NCBI GenBank assembly: GCA_964030785.1
Contig: OZ034970.1
Location: 3,011,911 to 3,075,910, forward strand
Reading direction: 5' to 3'
Origin: Siderastrea siderea
Lineage: Eukaryota; Cnidaria; Anthozoa; Scleractinia; Rhizangiidae
DNA length: 64,000 nucleotides
The notes under the pieces were generated by a model that was given only the letters and a program-made list of their open reading frames with translations, did no database searches and was not told where the DNA came from. Within the stretch, counting starts at the first letter, position 1. The number at the start of each line of letters is the position of its first letter. A program made the position numbers and the translations under genes. This document shows positions 58,501 to 64,000 of this stretch, piece after piece.

Positions 58501-60663
58501 CAAGTCAACTAACTGAAGTTGAAACAGAAAAACTGTATACAGGTTAACTTGTTGACTTACACAGTTCACCTCACAGCGGAAGTGAGCCTGTGAGCTTTTA
58601 AGAGGTTCAGGGTGTCCAATAATCTTTGTCCTTTCCAACTGCGTCTAGATCGTGCCTAAAGACGAACCAAGGCTCAACCCAACTCGCCTGATGTATCACT
58701 GAACTGTGCAAAATTAAAATTGCAATATCAAGCACTAAGAATGAGACATTTCTTTTGCGGCCAATTTTTATCAAATACAAAAAAAGTCATTAGCCTGATT
58801 TTATCTAAGAAAGATTCATATTACTAGTATTGGATAGAGAATATTACGATATAATGGAGAAAGAGAGAAAAAATATTAACGCTATAATTTTATTAATTTT
58901 TACTTTAGGCGCCCAAGTCACCAGGAAACCAAGTTTTTGGAAATTTTGCGAATTTGATGCACAACATTATTGAAGTTGGTATGTAAACTTTCAAGCTTTT
59001 TAAAACTGTGAGGTAATAATGCCCAGTCGTTATGACTTGGAAGGATATTTGTGTTTAAAAGTTATTGAATTCATCGACTAGATGTTATTCAGAAATGGCT
59101 ACCATGGCTTGCCAAGAAATCATCAATGTCCTTTCGTTTAACCAGAAACCTTTGAGTGACGCAATGGAATCGTGGAGCTTCGATTTTTTTTTCTGGAGCG
59201 CTGGAGTCCTGTACATTTTAGTCCACAACCCTTAAAGCCTTTTGGAGTCCCTTGACTCCAAGTAGAGAAAGCTTCCACGGCAAAAATATCAGAACTCCAA
59301 GGCTCCAAAGACACCCCCCTTATTTGGTATCTTGCTCTCACTTCAACTAGCTACCTTAAAGCCTGTGCTTAGTGGCTTTATTGCACTAGCGTCCCTTGCT
59401 TAATTTACATGAGTGCTAGACGAGAATTTACTCGCGTTGTCCTCTTAATAGATGCAACCTTCGCTGTCGAAAAGTCGCATGACATTCGGCTCATGGATCT
59501 GCTGCCCGAAAACTGCATCCAACCCATCAACGTCAACAACAACAACAACAACAACATCAACAACAATAACAACAACAACAAAAGTGTGACCCTAAATTGC
59601 TACTACACTTACCGGGGTTCCCTGACCACTCCTCCATGTTATGAAACAGTGACCTGGATAGTCCCAAAAATGATGCTTCCAGCCTCTAACAGTCAGGTTT
59701 GTACTAGTTTATTAACTAATTATGCAGCTTGCAAATAGCTCCAATTACGACTAAGTCATCGGGCCTACAGTAGGCATCTACATTATGACAGGGGCAACCA
59801 ACCAGAAAACATCGGCAAAATACTTGAAATATCATTTTCTGCTTTCTTAGAGATTGTTTCAGAGCTTTTTATAGGCATATTTGTGTAAGCTAAGCTGGAA
59901 ATTTAGGCCACAGAAAATTTTAGGAAACAGCATCCTATCCGCCGAATTTCCGAGCTGTCCATAATTTTCACTTTAAACAACATATTCGTCCCTCCGAAAG
60001 CAATAGGAACTAGTCGGTAAGACTGCTTGTTACGAAAGTCCCACGTGATCGTTTCGCCGAAGAATTCTCTAGCTTTCAATGCAATTAAATGAGAATATCT
60101 CAGGCGATTTAGGCCTTCAGAACAGATATTACCCGAAACAAACCATTAGGTGCCCCTGTTAAGAGGCCGATTGAGTTGTCCTTGAGCGACTATAGCTCAC
60201 TACTAAATTTTCTCCGAGTCTAATTTCGGTGCAAGTTGAACAGGTGACTTGATAGTGTTCATCCACGGAGAGACACTATACAATAGAGTATTTCGATTCT
60301 TTCGGGGGAACTATCGACAGATAGTTTTCCCTCGGAAATTGTTTACGGATGTTTTTAAAACAAATATTAGCCAGGACTACACTGACCCGGGTACTTCAGC
60401 AACTTATGATATAACTCCTGAATTCAAACCATGCAATTACCATGAAAAAAAATTGTGCAAACAGAGATAAACGGAAAGGTAAACAGGAGACTAATCGTTT
60501 TGTTTTGCATTTTGTTATGCAGATGGAGCAGTTCAGACAACTGAAAGCTGACCACGGAAAATTTCCAGACTGTATGTGTGACAACAACAGACCAATCCAG
60601 CCGCTCAAGGGTCGCACTGTTTATTCTGTTAATGAACAAAATATTAATAACAATAATAACTAA
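55593..60663 (+). CDS. Secreted alpha-carbonic anhydrase with polyasparagine insert, seven exons (314 aa)
   Basis: Exons: 55593-55644, 56185-56226, 57008-57339, 57732-57794, 58909-58978, 59452-59696, 60523-60663, total 945 nt in consistent phases. It catalyses CO2 hydration to bicarbonate, and extracellular forms supply carbonate chemistry and, in corals, calcification. The signal peptide is MKLLLLFTFFDVVTSQN. Core motifs are CGHDRQSPINI, NNGHSPT (proton-shuttle His), zinc ligands in FHLHFG and SEHTLNEKAFSG, and GSLTTPPCYETVTW with the substrate-pocket Thr. Two cysteines (EDCGHDR and TPPCYE) sit where secreted forms have a disulfide. Between LLPENCIQPIN and CYYTYRGSLTT lies an insert of two runs of seven Asn split by Ile, encoded by an AAC array (59536-59580). 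The C-terminus ends ...QNINNNNN, also Asn-rich. All catalytic residues are present, so activity is expected. Confidence 0.93.
55715..55910 (-). repeat. ~105-bp-period dispersed repeat, copy 4 (in carbonic anhydrase intron 1)
   Basis: The minus strand reads GATGAAATCCAAATGTG, AAAATGAAAGCTACTGAGCG, TTTCTGTGG, AGCTGTACAAGGTAGTA and TTTGAGTCTGACAATGAA, the same order as the other three loci. Confidence 0.75.
56250..56697. mobile_element. Degenerate ATATCGAT-rich inverted element in carbonic anhydrase intron 2
   Basis: The left end GGGGCAGATACTCAATATC and the inverted right end (GGGTACGCCAATACCTG) are weakly matched. Both ends are full of ATATCGAT/CGATA motifs, and the interior has no ORF with a domain. 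The boundaries are uncertain. Confidence 0.45.
57441..57640 (+). mobile_element. Partial copy of TTAA family E in carbonic anhydrase intron 3
   Basis: ACAAAGGTGTTTTT, CAGATCTTAGCAA, CATTTACAGAGATAATTGAG and AATGCCATACATT occur in the same order as in the reverse complement of 50330-50540. No termini are left. Confidence 0.65.
57898..57952. repeat. (ATC)n microsatellite
   Basis: CATCATCATC run in intron 4 of the carbonic anhydrase gene. Confidence 0.9.
59536..59581 (+). repeat. Coding (AAC)n array
   Basis: Seven AAC, one ATC, then seven Asn codons (one is AAT) in frame within exon 6 of the carbonic anhydrase gene. The array is purely trinucleotide, so length changes keep the frame. Confidence 0.9.
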
Positions 60664-61321
60664 GGAAGTCCACAAAGGTCGGCACACATGGGGGAATTTG
60701 TACTTGTGCTGAGGCCCATTATCCGGAGCATTCAACTTCCACACTTCGTCTGTGAAACGGCGTTTACTCAAGTTGGAATATTTTTTGATGACCCGAAATC
60801 TTCCGAAGATTTCCGACGCGAGGTTTACCGAAGATTTCCGAAGCCGGTCTCGAACATTTTTAAAGGTTGCCAAAGATGACCCGAATGCTTCCGAAGGTTT
60901 CCAAAGATGACGCGAAGTCTTCCGAAGATGATCGGAGAACACCTGAAGTTTCTATTGGTAACTGACGGGAATCCGAAGTTAAAATCGTGGCAACGACTCA
61001 CCTAAAAATAAGCTTGTGCCAACGCCGTTGTCCGAATACACAGCTCTGGATAATGGGCTCCGGAGCGCAACAATACCTCAGATGTTTTTTTTTTGGATAT
61101 TGGAACCTGATGCTGAACTGTGTTCCGAGGCTGAATCTCCTGAGCGTACGCACGAAAGGACCTTTGTTGGGAAAGATGATTTTAGATTGCACGATTAGAT
61201 TTCTGAGCTCCTTCTTGGAACGTGTTTTATAGAGCCAGACGCCTATTGATAGAGTTCTGCTTCGGGGACAAGTCCTAACGTATGTGCCGACTTTAAGGGA
61301 AAGGGACAGAAGAGGGGTAGG
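60664..61321. other. 3' flank of the carbonic anhydrase gene with CCGAAGATTTCC repeats
   Basis: At 60790-60945 the motif CCGAAGATTTCCGA and variants recur at least six times. There is no gene. The 172-aa minus ORF (60424-60942) is antisense to the last exon and has no recognised domain. Confidence 0.5.
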
Positions 61322-61405
61322 TAGCCTCCCACGCAGTCGTTTTTAGGGGAGTCGTATAGGAGGAGGGTAATACGACTCCCCTAAAAACGACTGCGTGGGA
61401 GGCTA
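61322..61405. mobile_element. Hairpin MITE, 36-bp perfect arms with 12-bp loop
   Basis: Left arm 61322-61357 (TAGCCTCCCACGCAGTCGTT...) and right arm 61370-61405 are exact inverses around a purine-rich loop. No coding capacity. It is likely a very short MITE. Confidence 0.88.
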
Positions 61406-61463
61406 AGGGGTAGGGTGCTCTTCAGAATTTGATGGCAGTGATGGTCACGTGAGGGAATTACAA

Positions 61464-61695
61464 GCTAAGCTAAGATAAGATAAGATAAGATAAGATAAGA
61501 CAAGAACAGATGAGATAAGATAATATAAGATAAGGTAAGGCAAGATAAGAGGAGAGAAGAGGAGAGAAGAGAAGAGAAGAGAAGAGACGAAAAAAGAAGA
61601 GAAGAGAAGCGAAGAGAAGGGAAGGGAAGGGAAGAGAAAAGAAGCGAAGAGAAGAGAAGAGAAAAGAAGAGAAGAGATGAGAAGAGAAGAGAAGA
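61464..61695. repeat. (GATAA)n and (AGAAG)n microsatellites
   Basis: About ten AGATA/GATAA pentamers give way to AGAAG pentamers. The Leu/Ser-rich minus ORF across it is a by-product. Confidence 0.9.
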
Positions 61696-62665
61696 GTAAA
61701 AAGAGTATCAAAGTGTTAGACGACTTGGTAGTTAAAATACTACTTAATGTGGACACTGTTAAAAATTAAGTTTAAAAATACAAGGTTATGCTAAAAGTAT
61801 ATCAACTACGTAAGTAATTATTAAAGAGAGCTGAGATAGATGACGAGACATAAAATATAAGACAGGATAAAATTGACAAAGAGTCATAAGCTATAACATT
61901 TTTCCTTGCTTATTATCTTTAAAGATATGTAATCTCTGACGTAGTTCCTTTGAGAGCTTTAAGGTACAAAACTTAGCACAGCAAGGAATGGACTCATTTG
62001 TTACACACTAAATAAACTACAAGATTGCTTCATGAGAAGAGAAGAGAAGACTGAAGGGAAGAGAAGAGAAGAGAAGGGAAGAGAAGAAAAGAGAAGAGAA
62101 GAGAAGAGAAGAAAAAAGAAGAGAAGAGAAGAGAAGAGAAGAGAAAAGAAGAGAAGAGAAGAGAAGAGAAGAGAAGAGAAGAGAAGAAAAAAGAAGAGAA
62201 GAGAAGAGAAGAGAAGGGAAGGGAAGGGAAGAGAAGAGAAGAGAAGAGAAGAGAAGGGAAGAGAAGAGAAGAGAAGAGAAGAGAAGAGAAGAGAAGAGAA
62301 GAGAAGAGAAGAGATCAGAAGAGAAGAGTAAAAAGAGTATCAAAGTGTTAGACGACTTGGTAATTAAAATACTACTTAATGTGGACACTGTTAAAAATTA
62401 AGTTTAAAAATACAAGGTTATGCTAAAAGTATATCAACTACGTAAGTAATTATTAAAGAGAGCTGAGATAGATGACGAGACATAAAATATAAGACAGGAT
62501 AAAATTGACAAAGAGTCATAAGCTATAACATTTTTCCTTGCTTATTATCTTTAAAGATATGTAGTCTCTGACGTAGTTCCTTTGAGAGCTTTAAGGTACA
62601 AAATCAGCACATCAAGGAATGGACTCATTTGTTACACACGAAATAAACTACAAGATTGCTTCATG
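61696..62665. repeat. Tandem duplication (339-bp segment, offset about 632) with AGAAG array between copies
   Basis: 61696-62034 and 62328-62665 are nearly identical from GTAAAAAGAGTATCAAAG to AAGATTGCTTCATG. Only a few substitutions and a 1-bp indel separate them. An AGAAG pentamer array (62035-62327) separates them, and another precedes the first copy. So the duplicated unit is array plus unique segment. Confidence 0.93.
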
Positions 62666-62878
62666 TTTACTTTGGCACTGATGTATGTTGTTTTCACTCA
62701 ACAAACTGATTTATCAAACCTCAAAAGCTTACGACGAATAAATCAGTGAAAATTTCCGGCAATTCTACTTTTCTTCCCGACGTCGGTGTTTGGTCTCCAA
62801 AATATGGTCGATTTTCACACTTTTCTCTAATTTTACTGATAGCGAACCAAGTAATGGTGCCTTTTTTCAATATTTGTA

Positions 62879-64000
62879 AGAAACACGTACCCTTTTGGTC
62901 AGAAAAGGTACCTTTTTATTTCTTTTTAAGGAAATAACATGGGTCATTTGAGTCTTTCCGCCACCAAATAGAACTCGAAATTTGGTACCTTTTTTCAATG
63001 TGTCTGACAACAATTGAAAGTCGAAATTTGGTACCTTTTTTAGAAAAAAAGTTTTTTTTATTGTCTGTAGAAAATCAGACAACTGTCGCGTCATATCCCA
63101 GGGTGACGCCATAGACAGGCATGTCTTCTTTGAGTCCTTTGCAGGGCTCCTTTGCTAAAATCCCCGGGAGAAAATGGCTTAACATGTACCTATTGCGGAT
63201 CTGTGAAAAGAGCAAACGATCCGGCACTATGTAAGCGAAGCCATTCCATCAACTTGAACCTCAGTTAACTTTTTGATCCCATGCTTAGCGCAAAACAATA
63301 GACGGTTTCGTTCAGAAAAACCTCTCCTAACCTCAGGAAAAGCTTCTGAAAGTATCTCTCTTATCTGTTTATAGGTTTTGTTTTCTTTCATGTTTCTAAC
63401 TTCCTCGACATTAGCTTCTAAGAAGTCCATACTGCATTTTAAAACTTTATCAGAGAAAACCTCCTTCTGGCGTGACACGTCACTTGTCAGTCGATCTGCC
63501 CCTCCCCCACACACCCATCTCAAACGGGCAATAAATACGGTATGTTAGACGTTTCAGCGCAAAAACTGAATAAATATATTTGATACCAACAACAAAAGGA
63601 ACCAAAGTTTTAATTTCTAACCTCAGGAGACCCTTCTAAAAACAACTTCGCTTACATAGTGAGCCATTTTCTGCCATGGATTTTAGCAAAGGACCACGGC
63701 CAATGACTCAAAGAAGACATCTCGGTCTGTCTATGGCGTCACCCGGGGACTTGACGGGACAATGCTTTCCTACAGGCAATAAAAAAGTGTTTCCAAAAAA
63801 GGTACCAAATTTCGACTTTCAATTGTTGGCAGACACATTGTAAAAAGGTACCAAATTTCGACTTTAAATTGTTGGCATAAACATTCAAAAAGGGTACCAA
63901 TTCTCGACTTCTATTTGGTGGCGGAGAGACTCAAATAACCTTTGTTATTTCCTTTAAAAGAAATAAAAACGTACCTTTTTCGACCGCAAAGGGTGTTTCT
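62879..64000. mobile_element. Large foldback DNA transposon, right end beyond the window
   Basis: Left arm 62879-63240 and right arm 63646-64000 are inverted copies. AGAAACACGTACCC at the left pairs with the last bases of the window (AAAGGGTGTTTCT). Shared inverted blocks include TTTGGTGGCGG, AATTTGGTACCTTTTTT (repeated within each arm), CTTTGAGTC, TTTGCTAAAATCC and CACTATGTAAGCGAAG. The loop of ~405 bp holds a minus-strand ORF. The outer limits were not reached. Confidence 0.85.
63227..63523 (-). CDS. Helix-turn-helix-like fragment ORF inside the foldback element
   Basis: A 98-codon frame with its first ATG at 63430 (MDFLEANVEEVRNMKENKTY, then YKQIREILSEAFPEVRRGFS, ERNRLLFCAKHGIKKLTE). A predicted helical pattern and the RGFSERxxxxFCxxHGI motif recall the DNA-binding N-terminal part of transposases/integrases seen in cnidarian DNA transposons. 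That resemblance is from memory and tentative. No catalytic DDE motif is present. The upstream end of the frame has no ATG and may be truncated. Confidence 0.4.
   Translation of the reverse strand: MRWVCGGGADRLTSDVSRQKEVFSDKVLKCSMDFLEANVEEVRNMKENKTYKQIREILSEAFPEVRRGFSERNRLLFCAKHGIKKLTEVQVDGMASLT

Noticed and set aside
60424..60942. 172-aa minus-strand ORF
   Set aside because: Overlaps the last carbonic anhydrase exon in antisense and then a CCGAAGATTTCC repeat. No recognisable domain.
61445..61756. 103-aa Ser/Leu/Phe-rich minus ORF
   Set aside because: By-product of the GATAA/AGAAG arrays.
62017..62388. 123-aa Leu/Ser-Phe repeat ORF (minus) and 99-aa RREEK ORF (plus)
   Set aside because: Both are readings of the AGAAG pentamer array, with no composition or signals of a gene.

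Overview
The window is eukaryotic nuclear DNA. It is A+T-rich, intron-rich and crowded with short inverted-repeat elements, LINE tails and microsatellites. The gene content (a secreted alpha-carbonic anhydrase, myo-inositol-3-phosphate synthase, a cnidarian-like GT16 glycosyltransferase, an EF-hand protein) and the repeat types point to an anthozoan, most likely a stony coral. That assignment is inference from style and content; no species can be named from the sequence alone.

Layout. (1) 1-720: a non-autonomous DNA transposon with subterminal repeats. (2) 2072-15144, minus strand: a nine-exon C19orf47-type SAM-like gene of 362 codons plus stop. Its last intron holds six copies of a ~460-bp satellite, and its other introns hold several inverted-repeat elements, a tRNA-derived SINE and a LINE tail. 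(3) 15900-25862, plus strand: the inositol-3-phosphate synthase gene. It has nine coding exons (557 aa), a 5'UTR intron, and two related promoter/first-exon candidates. It is head-to-head with the C19orf47-type gene. (4) 26100-31800: repeat-rich DNA with at least six inverted-repeat elements. (5) 33158-33646: a single-exon four-EF-hand protein. (6) 35602-38287: a two-exon MGAT2-like glycosyltransferase with a membrane segment at each end. (7) 41436-45703, minus strand: a partly resolved small IQ-motif gene. (8) 48200-51400: two 5'-truncated L2/CR1-type LINE ends and a TTAA-flanked inverted-repeat element. (9) 54893-55362: a truncated Crypton-type (DUF3504-like) ORF ending in a 70-bp perfect palindrome. 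(10) 55593-60663: a secreted alpha-carbonic anhydrase in seven exons (314 aa), with an in-frame polyasparagine insert in the catalytic domain. (11) 61300-64000: a hairpin element, a recent ~632-bp tandem duplication with AGAAG arrays, and a large foldback transposon that runs off the window end.

The protein genes do not form an operon-like system. The most notable points are the Asn-rich insert in the carbonic anhydrase, which recalls molluscan nacrein; the duplicated promoter of the inositol synthase; the perfect palindrome that truncates the Crypton-type ORF; a dispersed ~105-bp-period repeat family at four loci; and a series of TTAA-flanked (piggyBac-type) elements from unrelated families. 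All gene models are spliced by eye from ORFs and GT/AG sites. Exon coordinates are in the evidence fields.
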